A DNA stretch of 64,000 nt from Macrostomum hystrix. Taxonomy: Eukaryota > Platyhelminthes > Macrostomidae. The notes beneath the pieces are model-generated. The model did not search any database. It worked only from the letters and a program-made list of their open reading frames with translations, and was not told where the DNA came from. Made by a program: the position numbers and the translations under genes. This document shows, in pieces, positions 18,843 to 28,678 of this stretch (the first letter of the stretch is position 1; every line of letters begins with the position of its first letter). Location: NCBI GenBank assembly GCA_950097015.1, contig CATNEN010000002.1, forward strand, positions 7,951,501 to 8,015,500, given 5' to 3'.

Positions 18843-20111
18843 TCAGCGCACCAGACCGAAGAAGCTGCTGATCTCCGCTCCAGTCATTGTGTCGTTCATG
18901 ATTGCAACCGAGCGGATCGATCCATTCAACTTGGGCCAAGTGCCCAGAAGCCGTAGCCCGAGGGAGAGGCAGTAAAAATCCATCATTGAAGATTTCACAA
19001 AGGTTGCACCCTGCGTCACTTTGGCTGGTGCCACGAATCCTGAGTTGGAGAAGAAGTTTCTGCTCCGAGGGGATGATGAAGTGAGTCCAACTTCAATGAA
19101 AATGTTCGGGTCGTAACTGTTTGTCGAGGCGAGGCGTCTGTCAAGAACTCCACTGTGTTTAGGTCATATCTTGAGGCGTAGAGGCCGTTTGATGATGGAG
19201 CTCCATCCCAAAAGCAGCTCCCAATTTCCTTAGTGTCACACTTGTAGCTCTCCATGATCACGGCCCCGTAAGCCGCACGCTTGAGCCTGAACAGCCAACT
19301 AAGCCCAAGTCCCAAGTTAGCGAACTCCACGTTCTCAAGCAACATCTTGGATGACACTCCGTTGAACTTGGCTCCCTCGCTGCTGAACTTGACTGACTCC
19401 GACTGCCACTGCTGCGTCTCGCCGCACACCAAGTTGCTCTTGCTGGCTTCCTCATCGTCACTCATCACCCACGCTGCACGCAGCTTCGAGCCCACACTGC
19501 TCATCAGCTTCCTGCTCAGCGTCATGAAGTTGACGGCTCTGGCATTGGCGAATGCAGCACAGCTGTGCAGTGCGTTGATCCCATTGCTGGCTTGTCCATT
19601 GATGAGGTGGCACACGACAATGTACTTGAACAGCGAGCACTGGCCAGTGTCCGAGTCGAACTGGGCCACCAACAGACCGCTCATTGTGCTCGCAATGCCG
19701 ATGCACATGATCTTGCTCAACACTCGCCTTGTCTGCAGAGCCAGAGCGTCGGGCAGACACCGTGACGTCTCCACCCTGAGCCACTCGGCCTCGCTGCCGC
19801 AGCGGGCCAGCTGGGCGAGGAGAGCCAAGCAGAGTACGAATTTTACTGAAAAGCGAAAAAAAATGAGAAGATTTTCCGATTTCTCTTCTAACTGCAGAGT
19901 TATTAACTACAGTCTTTACCGGTTTAGAATAATTGATTGAAATGGTGTAAGGATTAATGCTCAAAGTCTAAAAGTTACTGTCTAAAATCTAAAAGTTAAG
20001 TTATCAACTCGGACATAGAACAAGTTACTAAATTATTCCAAAAGGTGCTTTCTTGTGCTATTATTTGGAGGGAAAAATGTAAACGTTGGACTTACCAAAC
20101 TCAGCTTTCAT
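18843..20111 (-). pseudogene. PAN/LamG-type family copy 4, frameshifted by a 5-bp duplication
   Basis: Minus strand, join(20096..20111, 18843..19845). Exon 1 is 16 nt (M-K-A-E-F plus one base) with a GTAAGT donor. Exon 2 starts after TTTTCAG and continues the signal peptide (KFVLCLALLAQLA). The N-terminal PAN-like half is almost identical to copies 2 and 3. The C-terminal LamG-like half is diverged, and its frame is broken at 19,125-19,134, where CGAGG is tandemly repeated. Without that 5-bp repeat the coding length would be 1,014 nt, the same as copy 2. After the break, homology continues to KLNGSIRSVAIMNDTMTGAE and a final FFGLVR. It may be a recent pseudogene, a polymorphic null allele or an assembly error. 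Confidence 0.8.
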
Positions 20112-20148
20112 TTCAAAGCGCAGTTGGTCGAAAATAATGACTGGCTTG

Positions 20149-21060
20149 CAGTAGTATGGGTTAACAGAACTCTGCCGCAAGGAATTCCGCGGAAATTCCG
20201 TGGGGCCCTAGTTTGCGAACATAGCGCCCATGTTTTACATAGCAAAACTCTGCCGCAAGGAAGTCCTCGGAAATTCCGTGGGGTCCTAGTGTGTGAACAA
20301 ACGCTGCTTCAGCTTCTCCCATTGGTGTACGTTCAAGTTGAATCCAGGGATTCCAGGCTTCAGCTCCCCGTCAGAAGAGTAGAAGCGTCGGATAGCGATG
20401 AATCTATTGCCTTCATACTCCTGCACTTGAACTTTGAAGCCGTCGCTAAGATCCATGGTAGCAGGTCAAACTTACGTGACGAAATGGCTATTAGTTTTAA
20501 AGAAATCCTCTCTTAACAATAAAAAAATCCCCACCCTTATATACCAGCGGAGTGGGGTGGGTTAATGTAATGGGGTGGGTGAGACTGTGGGCGCATATAA
20601 TACTAAGAAAACATATAATAACATTAGGCAGAGTTTATGTATCCATGCTACGCATCCACTGTCCGATTTCTACAGTGTTGGCCATACCCACTGCAAACAG
20701 ACGGTGGTTTCGCTGTTTTCCCCAGACCAACAGTTGTTTTGTTGTTGTCTTCATATGAAAAAAAATAACACAGACCAGAGCAAAAGTGAAATTCCCATTG
20801 GAGGAGTGGAACTGAATTAACAATCGGTTTATCAGACTACACTGACTGCCTCTCTCCCTCTCAGACAGCTTTACCTGCGACAGAGTCCACTATGCAAACA
20901 CATGGCGTTTGTTCACACACTAGGACCCCACGGAATTTCCGAGGACTTCCTTGCGGCAGAGTTTTGCTATGTAAAACATAGGCGCTATGTTCGCAAACTA
21001 GGGCCCCACGGAATTTCCGCGGAATTCCTTGCGGCAGAGTTCTGTTAACCCATACTACTG
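20149..21060. mobile_element. Foldback/MITE element with about 155-bp inverted arms
   Basis: Inverted arms at 20,149-20,303 and 20,906-21,060 are nearly perfect reverse complements, with ends CAGTAGTATGGG and CCCATACTACTG. Each arm contains two tandem sub-repeats built on AACTCTGCCGCAAGGAA and GGAAATTCCGTGGGG. Flanking CTTG at 20,145-20,148 and 21,061-21,064 is a likely 4-bp TSD. The roughly 600-bp centre has no recognisable ORF. Superfamily was not determined. It lies 37 bp upstream of the ATG of family copy 4, so it may have displaced that promoter. Confidence 0.85.
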
Positions 21061-21357
21061 CTTGCAGTACGAGCTATGCTCCAGATTATTAATTTTAAGA
21101 AGAAGTGCTTTGTATTTGTATTGACTTACTTGGGTTTATCCTCAGAGCCTGTTGCTATGACAACAGTGGCCTGTTTCTACTCATCATCGCTTACCTTGGG
21201 TTGTCTGCCGAAGTATTTGTTCCCAATTCTACCTTAAGGCGTACTAAACGCAATTGTATGCGCTGCATTGCACAGGTGAGAGGAATTCCTACGTCTGTTC
21301 CTATGTCTGGTGTCCATGAGCCTGAGAACTTTCGTCAAGCTACAGCTCATAACTCCA

Positions 21358-22098
21358 TCATGGCACTGCTGCTGGCTGCTTCTCTCTCTTGGTTTGCTGA
21401 GTATCGTTTGACTTTGAGTTTGAGTTTGAGTTTGAGATGTTGTACAAAATATTCGTTCGCTTTCCCTTAAATACCCAATCAAGACTGAGATTACTTCTGA
21501 TTAGAATATTCAAACCCTTTACAATGTCTGCGATATTGGGTGCTAAGAACAGACCGCTTAGCAGGGTCCTCGAAACTACCTCCGGTGATGCAGTCTGTGC
21601 CTTATAAACTTTCTTCTCGAATCCCAATTCCCTATACCATGTGTCATCTTTAAATTCAACCTCAGCATCTTTGTGAACTTGCATGACCACTCTCATTACA
21701 GTGAGATCATAGGATAGTTTGATAGGGAACAGTTTAGTCTCTGGCTTGCTTGCATTAGGTGTCTCAAAATGGCCTCTTTTAGTAAAAACACTTTCTAGAA
21801 AGTAATTGTAGGTATCCACACTTTGCGTGCTCACAGGGAATACCACAGCTTCTGCTGCTGCACCTTTCCATTTGTAATGAAACTTATTATTTGCTGCTGT
21901 CACATTGGGAACGTTTGACCAACCAGTGAAGTCGTTAAGATATACATGGTAATTAGCACCTGGATCCAGGCGAATCGCCTGCTCTAATTTTTCAACAAAT
22001 ATACCGTTTGAGTAATTAATTCGCCCAGCTATTGTAATAGGAATGCTCTCCTTAGAGTGAGAAATAATATTATTTAGTCTTTCAGCAATCGCTTCCAT
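21358..22098 (-). CDS. Polinton protein, possible minor capsid (penton-like)
   Basis: 246-aa ORF from ATG at 22,098. The first 200 residues look like a beta-rich virion protein (IPITIAGRINYSNG, LDPGANYHVYLNDF, NVTAANNKFHYKW). Its position next to the major capsid gene, on the same strand and 23 bp downstream, matches the usual place of the single-jelly-roll minor capsid gene in Polintons. The last 35 residues are low complexity (NSNSNSKS) and come from a CAAACT-type repeat, so the natural C-terminus is probably lost. Assignment rests on context and general appearance; a structure search would decide. Confidence 0.5.
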   Translation of the reverse strand: MEAIAERLNNIISHSKESIPITIAGRINYSNGIFVEKLEQAIRLDPGANYHVYLNDFTGWSNVPNVTAANNKFHYKWKGAAAEAVVFPVSTQSVDTYNYFLESVFTKRGHFETPNASKPETKLFPIKLSYDLTVMRVVMQVHKDAEVEFKDDTWYRELGFEKKVYKAQTASPEVVSRTLLSGLFLAPNIADIVKGLNILIRSNLSLDWVFKGKRTNILYNISNSNSNSKSNDTQQTKREKQPAAVP

Positions 22099-22121
22099 TT
22101 TTCAGCCCCGAAAAAAAATAT

Positions 22122-23408
22122 TTAAACTTTACTGGATGAATTGTTGATCATGTTATGCTTCACCTTCCTCTCGAACGCATAGATAATGTACAGGTCAACA
22201 GCAGTTGCGGCAGTCCTCTCAATGTTAGTCACGATATTCACAGGGCTGTTATCAGTAGGCATTTGTCTGGCAGACACATCAGCGCCAAACATCGGATAAA
22301 GAGTTCCATATTGAAGAGCAGTGATAGCAATTCCATTGTTCTCTTTCACAGCCAAGTCGAACAACTCGCTGTAAAATTTGCTAATCTTGTTCTGAATAAA
22401 ATTTTCATTTTGTGGCAGTGCAGGGTAAAGATTATCACTGATTTCATGCTGAATGGACCGCACATCTCCATGCATGTAGCGTATAATGTTATTTTGGTTT
22501 CTCATGTTAATAATAATATACCTGGGATTGCTGCATGATCCCTCTTTAATGCAGATGTTTGTTCTGGTTTCGTTTCGCTCATCTCGACACATGTAGGCCG
22601 TGTAGGCGACATCAATGTCCTTCTCTATTGCCTTGAGATAATCTGCTTTTAGTGCGGTCTTTGGCTCAATGACTTCCAAATACAGCTCGATTCCGGTTAG
22701 CTTCACTTCCATCCTAGTGTGGTCCGCCCCAGTCCACAACACTCTACTGCGATCATCTCTAGTCATCTTAAAGGTGTAGCTGAAGTTACTAGTCAGTCGA
22801 TTAAATGTATTACAGAATCCACTCATAAATCTCAGTGGTACGAATACATCAACAGACCGATACAGCGGGTTCTTAGCAGCATCATCAGCACCTTGCAATG
22901 CATAGTTGTATCTCTTCTTCCTCTTTTTATAGCCACTGTCATTGATATCTCCTTCTTTTTAATCTGCAATGAAACCTGCACCACTCCCCAACTGAATAAA
23001 ATCTGGATTCTCGATCAAACAATGAGCGTCATAGACAATTCCAAAGTTGGCGATTCGCTCCAACTCTGTGCTACCATTCGATACACTAAACTCCTTGAGC
23101 ATGTACGCCCAAAAGTTACTGATCAGAGCCACATCTGCATCATGCTTGTCAACGTTAGCATGAGCTGCATCCGCACCTCCCTTTGTCTTGAATTGAAATG
23201 TCATATGGAAGCCGCTCTTAAGACTGTGCACACTAACCAGAGACGAACATCCATTGTAGGTGAATGTCAGTGTTTGACCAGGTCCAAGATTAGTTTCATT
23301 CTGATTTTCCTGACTGGGAACTCTTACTTGAGTCGCTTTGATTGTGCTATTATCGCTCAAAATAGGCTTGTTAATTTTGTAGAAAACTGGTGTCAGTGGG
23401 TCGTTCAT
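22122..23408 (-). pseudogene. Polinton major capsid protein with one in-frame stop
   Basis: The reading frame runs from ATG at 23,408 to a stop at 22,122, about 428 codons, broken only by a single in-frame TAA at 22,959-22,961. The downstream part has the VFVPLRFMSGFC block typical of Polinton and adintovirus double-jelly-roll capsid proteins, and the later TRMEVKLTGIELYLE region also fits. The length is short for the family, so segments may be missing. It would form the hexon-like shell. Everything except the stop remains open, so the lesion looks recent. Confidence 0.8.
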
Positions 23409-23470
23409 TTTTTTAAACTAAAAAAATAAAAAAATAAATGAAGAGAAGAAATGCGCACTAAATATCTGAA
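23409..23470. promoter_or_regulatory. Divergent promoter gap of the Polinton
   Basis: A 62-bp A-rich gap separates the leftward capsid gene from the rightward ORF. With so little space it probably holds promoters for both, though no sharp TATA box is clear. Confidence 0.4.
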
Positions 23471-25430
23471 TTGGAGAAGCTAGCACAAGCAGAAAAGAGA
23501 GTTACCGGGCTAATCAATAAGGAGCAACAATCCTACAATGAGTTTGTCCAAGCAGCCACAGAGTTTCAAAAACCCGGGTATGGAGAAGCTAAGAAAAATA
23601 TTGATCAAGTCAAAGAAACTATTGATGACATACAGGAAACCCAGGTGCAAAAGGCTTTGGACAAAATTCCAGAAGCACCGCAGATACAACAATCTGCAGA
23701 ATCCCATCAATCACAATCACTAAAAGTGACAGATAACATTTTTGGACCAGTAGAACGTGTAGAACATGATGGAAAATATGTATTTGGAATAAGTATGTGG
23801 AGAAAAAGCATTTATAATGAACCAGTGGAATATTATTATTATTATTATTTAGACGCTGAAGAGTCAGAGACCCTTAGCGCTCACACGCTCGCGAAAAAGC
23901 TCAGAGGGGCAGGAAGTAGCCTCAAGCGGAGTGAGGTTGATGGCCTGTAGGTCATTAGTGAAGGTCTTTAAGAGAGTTTCAGTGCGCGCATGTCCGCGTC
24001 GAAAAGGATCGCTTGGCGGATTTAGCACAACGATCGCAAAGGGGTTGGTTTCTCCACGTCCGTAGCTGCGTAGCACGTGGCCGAGAAGCCGCTGTCTCCG
24101 CGCCCTGAGAATGGAGCTCACCGGCGGGACGCAGGAGCGAGCAGCGAGCGCACGGTTTGACAGCCTTTCGGGGTAGCGTACATCCAGAGCGAAACGCAGG
24201 AAGGCTCTGAAAGTGGCGTCGAGAGCCCGCTTGCGAGATTCCGTGATTGGGAGAGCCTCCAAGCCATAAAGGAATATCGGCTCTACGGCAGCACGAAAAA
24301 TCCGGATTTTGAGTTGGTCAGGCACGGGCGAGCAGAAGATGGGGCTCAGCTGTCGAGCAGCTGTCCAGGCTTGCGCACGACGATCGGCGACGATGTCCTC
24401 CGGAGAGACCACCAGCGAGCCGAGGTACCGAAAATCCGAGCAGACAGAGATTTCGTCACCGTTAGCAAGGGTAAGAGGAGCCGGGTCGCTGATGCCGACG
24501 TGGAGCACCTCGGTCTTGCGAGCGTTCACTTCGAGGCCGACTCTGGCACCTTCCTCGCAGATTCTGTTGAGCGCTAACTGAGTGGAATATTATATCGACA
24601 TAAACAAAAATTATATTTCTGTTGTCAAAGGCTCAGAAACTAAAAGCATAATTTTCACAGAAACATTACTGAATTTTATGACTAAAAACCAAGAGAAAAT
24701 TTCGGACAAGCAGCTAAAGAACTATAGAGATCTAGTGAGTTTTGCTCTTGCAAGAGATATAGAAATACTAAAGCTCCCACAAGTTCTGAAAATAGTGTAT
24801 GAAAACGGTGTCATCCTGACTAGATTCAAAAAGTACAAGCATTTTAAACAATGGTTTGGTTTGCCAGATCAAGAAGATGCCATAAAATATCTAGAACAGC
24901 AACCGCCACAGCAGCAACCGCCACAGCAGCAACCGCCACAGCAGCAACAAACATTCAAACCCGAAGACATACTCAGTGCCCTTGAAAATGCAGATCCGAC
25001 TCAAGTAGCTAATTATAAGAGTAAGTACCCGGATACCTGGCAACAACTAGAAAATTTCTCCCCAGATCAAATGAATAAAATCAAAGCAAGAGTGTTCACA
25101 CCACAACAAAGACCAGTAGTGAGTTCACCTTCAGACCAGTCCTCCACCGACCAGTCCTCCACTGACCAATCATTTCAGTCGCCTGAAAACCCCACTGGAA
25201 AAGGAATTTCTGACATCTATAAGCGAGTGGCTGTTCTTCTTGGAGCTGCAAAGACTGGCATGAAAGACGAAAATAGAAAAGAATTTGTCAACATCCTGGA
25301 CAAAATGATTGAAAAGAAGTATATCGACAAACGGGCAAGAGAGCTTCTGCTTTCACGTTTTAACAAAAATAATTTCTTCCCTAATAAAAATGCCGATTAT
25401 TTTCGAAAAAGATGTGGAAAAATACTATGA
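23471..25430 (+). pseudogene. Polinton uncharacterised virion-type ORF, split by a LINE
   Basis: Plus-strand ORF in two parts, 23,471-23,836 and 24,581-25,430, separated by a 744-bp LINE insertion with a 13-bp target duplication. The first part is Lys/Glu/Gln-rich and helical (LAQAEKRVTGLINKEQQ). The second has a QQPPQQQPPQQQ linker and a conserved-looking C-terminal helical block (DENRKEFVNILDKMIEKKYI) of a type common in Polinton ORFs of unknown function. The frame opens with TTG at 23,471 and has an in-frame stop just upstream, so the ATG may also be mutated. It overlaps the next ORF at its 3' end. Confidence 0.7.
23837..24580 (-). mobile_element. 5'-truncated LINE inserted in the Polinton
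   Basis: Minus-strand insertion of 744 bp. It encodes the C-terminal part of a LINE reverse transcriptase (LEVNARKTEVLHVG, FRYLGSLVVSPEDI, AAVEPIFLYGLEALPI, QRLLGHVLRSYGRG), uninterrupted to a stop near its 3' end. The 3' tail is (AAT)n, seen as ATT repeats at 23,837-23,850. AGTGGAATATTAT is directly repeated at 23,824-23,836 and 24,581-24,593, a 13-bp target-site duplication. The 5' end is truncated inside the RT. This is a classic target-primed reverse transcription product. Confidence 0.95.
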
Positions 25431-25746
25431 CAAGGAGGAACTTAATCTAATTAAGCGTGGATCCGGACTTTTCCCGGCAGGTCACTATCCGAGGAAAGAA
25501 CGCTCCGGGAATGGTCTTGCTAACATGATTGCACAGGGTGCTCGGGTCTTTAAAGTCATTAGTGAGAACAAAGATAATATTAAGAACGTGGCTGAATCAG
25601 TGGGAAGCGTTGTCACTGCGGCTAAAAAGATAAAGGATACTGTAACACAAGATTCAGCCACCATTGGCACCATTGGCTCCGCTGGCTCCGCTGGCCCAGA
25701 ATCCAGACAGTGTGGACCCTGCAATCTACGAGAAGATGAGAGCTAG
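25390..25746 (+). CDS. Small Polinton virion protein (pVI/pX-like candidate)
   Basis: 118 aa from ATG at 25,390, overlapping the 3' end of the previous ORF in another frame. It contains LFPAGHYPRKERSGNGLAN, where a Gly-rich SGNGL resembles adenain-type cleavage contexts. An amphipathic helix follows (NMIAQGARVFKVISENKDNIKNV), then an Ala/Gly/Ser-rich tail. Small proteins of this layout in adintoviruses have been compared with adenovirus pVI/pX core or membrane-lytic proteins; that link is inference. It appears intact. Confidence 0.55.
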   Translation: MPIIFEKDVEKYYDKEELNLIKRGSGLFPAGHYPRKERSGNGLANMIAQGARVFKVISENKDNIKNVAESVGSVVTAAKKIKDTVTQDSATIGTIGSAGSAGPESRQCGPCNLREDES

Positions 25747-25837
25747 CGTTAAAAAGGAAGTGGTTTCAAATTCGACTAGCGTACAAGGGTACTAGGGTAT
25801 ACTTTTCGAGGGTACAAGACATGTAAGGGTACAAGAC

Positions 25838-25985
25838 TAGTCCCAAAAAGACACATCTAAGTCCCAAAAAGACATATCTAAGTCCCAAAAAGACACATAT
25901 AAGTCCCAAAAAGACACATATAAGTCCCAAAAAGACACATATAAGTCCCAAAAAGACACATATAAGTCCCAAAAAGACACATCTT
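25838..25985. repeat. 21-bp tandem repeat between Polinton ORFs
   Basis: About seven copies of AAGTCCCAAAAAGACACATA plus T, placed between the small virion ORF and the ATPase. The minus-strand frame (GLICVFL repeats) is a repeat artefact. It may be a later expansion in an intergenic gap. Confidence 0.92.
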
Positions 25986-26027
25986 CTAAATGATTAACTT
26001 TTAATATATATTTTTAATCATAGAAAA

Positions 26028-26828
26028 ATGGACTTTTCAAACGACTTCAATCCTCACTGGACGCGTAATCAGATTAAGTTTTCTCATCACGAGTCAATCC
26101 CGAGTCACTTCAGATGCATTGTTGTTGGGTCATCAGGTTCAGGCAAAACATTCAGAGTCTTTGACATGCTGCTTAGACCTGGCTTTATCGACTATGACAC
26201 TCTACACATCTACTCACCCACCCTGTATCAAGATGAGTATAAAATGTTGATCTCTGGACTGCAAAACAAACTGACCAAAGAGGACATTATTCAATGTTTT
26301 AATAACCAAAAGAGCCTTCCCAGTAACCCAGAAATTGTAGCTGCCGAATATGCAAAGCACCTCAAAGACAATGAAAAATGGCAGAACATTAAAGTGTTCA
26401 CCTATGGAGATCCGCAGGTTGATCCTAAGACCAAACTTCTACCCCAACCAGATGAGCTAGAAAAGGGCAGAAAACATTTGATTGTCTTTGATGATTGCAT
26501 GACAGGCCTACAGAAGCAGATAGAAAACTATTTTACAAGAGGACGGCATAACAATTGTAACGTAATTTACATTGCCCAGAATTGGTTCGAGCTCCCGAAC
26601 AAAACAATTCGTGGGAACTGCAATCTGATCCTCCTGTTTCTAACAATTCCACAGGACAGGCTAAAATAATTTTACAATGAGGTCATTGCGCCTGCCTATT
26701 TTATAAATCCAACAAAAAACTCCAACAGAAAGATTTCACAGGATGAATTCGTTAATCTTTGCTATGACAAGTGGAATCAACCTTACCAGTTTGTGATGAT
26801 CAACAAAGAAAAAAGAACTGTAATTTAA
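26028..26828 (+). pseudogene. Polinton packaging ATPase with one in-frame stop
   Basis: FtsK/HerA-superfamily genome-packaging ATPase (A32-like). The Walker A motif is GSSGSGKT and Walker B is HLIVFDDC. It also has the family block YFTRGRHNNCNVIYIAQNWF, with IRGNCN downstream. ATG is at 26,028. A TAA at 26,667-26,669 stops the frame after 213 codons, but the same frame continues for another 52 codons to 26,828 with typical C-terminal character (EFVNLCYDKW). The enzyme would drive DNA into capsids. All motor motifs lie before the stop, but loss of the tail probably inactivates it. Confidence 0.88.
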
Positions 26829-26853
26829 ATAAATTTAAAATTTCTATTTAAAA

Positions 26854-27591
26854 ATGTCTATTAATTTTGCAGGTGAATCGTTGGATCGCGGAAGCACACT
26901 CACTAGTGCTCAAGTTTCTTACCTTGACAGGCGTTATATAAATGTTGACGAAAAAATTCCAGAAATCAAACTCATTAAAGATCAATTGAAAGCCCTAGAG
27001 CGGGCAAAACACCAACAACAACTAAACATGGAAGACCTGCGGTTGAACGTAGCAAAGCGGAAGGAAGAGATTGACATACTATATTTACAGTTTGTTCGTG
27101 ATCGGGATGCACTTGATACTCTTGTTGCAGAGATAACCACTCTGAGATCGGCAATCGCCACTCTGAGATCAGACATCGCCACTCTGAGAACTGCCATTAA
27201 TAATCGAGCAAACTTGGTGGAAGAAAGAGTAGCAGAAAATTCAAATAAAGTTCGAAATTTAGAAGCCTTAATGCTAAGATCAAGCACTGTGCATGATAGA
27301 TTGAGTTCGCGACTCACAGCAGCAGAGTCAGATATAACAACTCTTCAGAGACTAGCAAATGAAACAAAGGAAACAATAAGACCCATGGGGCTAAACGTAA
27401 CAAGACACACTGAGTATTTGAATCGGATATACAACGACTGGGGGGAAACGAAAAGAAGACTCGGCCGACTAGAGAGACTGCACAATCTGCCAGACATTGA
27501 CATTGAAGAAGCAAGAGTATCTGATGGACCATCAGAAGAGGCATCAAGGGAGGCAGCAAGGCGTGCAACAGATTTGCGAGAAAGGTCATAA
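26854..27591 (+). CDS. Polinton coiled-coil protein, unknown
   Basis: 245 aa from ATG at 26,854, 25 bp after the ATPase frame ends. It is dominated by heptad-like repeats predicted to form long coiled coils (IEILYLQFVRD-type and TLRSAIATLRSDIATLRTAI). There is no signal peptide or membrane segment. Such proteins in Polintons could be fibre or scaffold components, but nothing here proves a role. It appears intact. Confidence 0.65.
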   Translation: MSINFAGESLDRGSTLTSAQVSYLDRRYINVDEKIPEIKLIKDQLKALERAKHQQQLNMEDLRLNVAKRKEEIDILYLQFVRDRDALDTLVAEITTLRSAIATLRSDIATLRTAINNRANLVEERVAENSNKVRNLEALMLRSSTVHDRLSSRLTAAESDITTLQRLANETKETIRPMGLNVTRHTEYLNRIYNDWGETKRRLGRLERLHNLPDIDIEEARVSDGPSEEASREAARRATDLRERS

Positions 27592-27620
27592 AAAATTAAA
27601 TTTTTTTTCTCGTTCAAAAA

Positions 27621-28268
27621 ATGTCAGAAAAAAAAAACTCGCTATATGATCAAGAGCAACCTAGTGCTCCTTACCAACCTAGTGCTCCTTCAAACTACCA
27701 ACCCATTTACCCAACCCCAGTTATATTCACTTGCAACTCGCAGCAATTCAGATTGGTGGAGATTCAAAAGATGCGAGATGATATTGAACGGCAAATTGAT
27801 CATAATACCAAGAAACTGAAGCGCTATAATAGCCAGTGCAAGGTCTTCGATTACCTTAATATGCTTCTTGGATCTGTATCTGTTCTATCGGGATCAGCAG
27901 CTGCTGTTTCAACAATTCCAGTAATCACTGCGCCAATCGCCATTCCACTCGGAGCTGTTGGTGCCACATGTGGTCTGATTTCAGCAGTTACAGGGGCACT
28001 ATCACGGAACAGACGACAAAAGCTAAAACATCTACATGCGAAGCAAACAAATGAGAAATCAGTACAGAACTCTATCATCGGGTACATCTCAAAGGCGATT
28101 GAGGACAAGTGCATTTCAGAGGATGAGTTTAAAAACATTCAAGCCCTCTATGAACAGCGAGTAAGGCTTAATCTAAATGCCATTGATGAAATGAGCCAGC
28201 TAAAAACTGATCTGGAGAATGTGTTCAAACAGCATGTGGCGAAAGTAGCGAAAATGAACAGGACCTAA
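27621..28268 (+). CDS. Polinton membrane-active protein with PSAP motifs
   Basis: 215 aa from ATG at 27,621, 29 bp after the coiled-coil ORF. The N-terminus has two PSAP motifs (QPSAPYQPSAPSNYQ), then a helical segment and a long hydrophobic Gly/Ala/Val/Ile-rich stretch (LLGSVSVLSGSAAAV, then PIAIPLGAVGATCGL) likely to insert in membranes. A charged helical tail follows. Its position and layout match the conserved Polinton protein often called PY, though that name is inference. P(S/T)AP motifs recruit TSG101/ESCRT in other viruses. It appears intact and overlaps the 3' end of the convergent protease gene. Confidence 0.65.
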   Translation: MSEKKNSLYDQEQPSAPYQPSAPSNYQPIYPTPVIFTCNSQQFRLVEIQKMRDDIERQIDHNTKKLKRYNSQCKVFDYLNMLLGSVSVLSGSAAAVSTIPVITAPIAIPLGAVGATCGLISAVTGALSRNRRQKLKHLHAKQTNEKSVQNSIIGYISKAIEDKCISEDEFKNIQALYEQRVRLNLNAIDEMSQLKTDLENVFKQHVAKVAKMNRT

Positions 28269-28660
28269 AATGATTTCTTTGTAACTTTTTCGGGTGTGGG
28301 TCATTGCATACAAAACGGTCATACACAGCTCGCCACAAACATCACTGTTAATACCCTGAAGCATGAAATCTGAGCGGTATATTTTATGTCTCATTTTATG
28401 TCTCATATGAGTCATATAATTTCTCAGTTGTTCAGGTACAGCAGTTCCATAGCTATCAAAGTAATAGTACTTGTGTTTACGGTTCGGATCAATTACCCAA
28501 CAAACCCAATGAGAACCTGGCTTTTCTGCAGGGTCAAAGTTCATGATTCCACATTTTTTTCTAGTGGGGATTCTGGCAGTGTATCCTTCATAAAGACTCC
28601 TCGGAAGTTTGGGATTTTTAATTGCTGAGCTAGCTCTTCTAAATAAATATTGGTTGTCAT
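28200..28660 (-). pseudogene. Polinton adenain-like cysteine protease, frameshifted
   Basis: Minus-strand gene from ATG at 28,660. Catalytic features of the adenovirus-type (Ulp1-like, C5) protease are visible: the His in GSHWVCW, the acidic residue in YYFDSYG, and a Gln seven residues before the active-site Cys in LQGINSDVCGELC. The N-terminal part and the catalytic part lie in different frames, and the change falls at an A7 tract (T7 on the plus strand, 28,554-28,560). In adenovirus this enzyme matures capsid precursors. It is probably inactive unless the shift is an assembly error or is bypassed. Confidence 0.85.
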
Positions 28661-28678
28661 TTTTTTACAAATTTTTTG

